The translations under genes and the position numbers were made by a program. Below, piece by piece: positions 33,901-33,923 of a DNA stretch of 33,923 nt. Origin of the DNA: Brumimicrobium salinarum (GTDB lineage Bacteria; Bacteroidota; Bacteroidia; Flavobacteriales_D; Crocinitomicaceae); NCBI RefSeq assembly GCF_002844555.1, contig NZ_PJNI01000024.1, positions 1-33,923 on the forward strand. Reading direction: 5' to 3'. Numbering within the stretch: position 1 is the stretch's first letter; every line of letters starts with the position of its first letter. Below the pieces are notes generated by a model, which searched no databases, was not told where the DNA came from, and was given only the letters and a program-made list of their open reading frames with translations.

Positions 33901-33923
33901 ATAGGGATAACAATATAAAAAAA

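Overview
The window comes from a low-GC (roughly one third G+C by eye) member of the Bacteroidota, most likely a flavobacterium-like lineage. The support is a TonB-dependent receptor/DUF4249 pair, a secreted EndoI-type nuclease ending in a type IX secretion-like sorting tail, Bacteroidota-style TAnnTTTG promoter boxes and an RteC-like protein tail. Species cannot be named from the sequence.

Layout. (A) 1-2227: a secreted protein of unknown function (307-1161), then about 1 kb of decayed DNA with REP-like palindromes and reverse-strand wreckage of AlbA_2/Schlafen-type regulator genes. (B) 2228-19597: a 17-kb block of reverse-strand genes that reads as one defence island, starting at a WYL-domain regulator. 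In transcription order: WYL regulator; OLD/AAA-type ATPase with an overlapping partner and a small protein; hsdM; hsdS split by a frameshift in an A7 run; an uncharacterised 135-residue gene; hsdR; a PD-(D/E)XK nuclease; a KAP-family P-loop NTPase; two unknown genes; an AlbA_2/GHKL regulator. The type I restriction-modification genes are thus flanked by two multi-gene cargo modules. (C) 19787-22687: small or broken genes, including an EndoI nuclease whose reading frame breaks at a conserved His codon, and about 600 gene-free bases. (D) 22688-28723: a forward envelope cluster of lipoprotein, DsbA-like lipoprotein, DUF4249 lipoprotein, TonB-dependent receptor and small outer-membrane barrel. (E) 28887-31722: a reverse-strand mobile-element-like cassette of excisionase-type HTH protein, replication-organiser-like protein, DnaC-like ATPase and endolysin-like amidase, sprinkled with REP palindromes, two of them inside a coding region. 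(F) 32356-33900: a long uncharacterised protein with an RteC-like tail.

How the parts may work together. HsdM, HsdS and HsdR form a methylase/nuclease complex. The A7 run could switch HsdS off, or full-length HsdS could be made by -1 slippage, so specificity may be expressed conditionally. Two gene sets are the best candidates for undescribed immune systems: the ATPase with its partner (H-x-R motif, possibly a phospholipase-D/MIT_C-like fold), and the nuclease-KAP-unknown-unknown string. The WYL regulator, with a palindrome in its own promoter and another hairpin before the ATPase gene, probably controls at least the start of the island. These functional links are inference from order, overlap and motifs.
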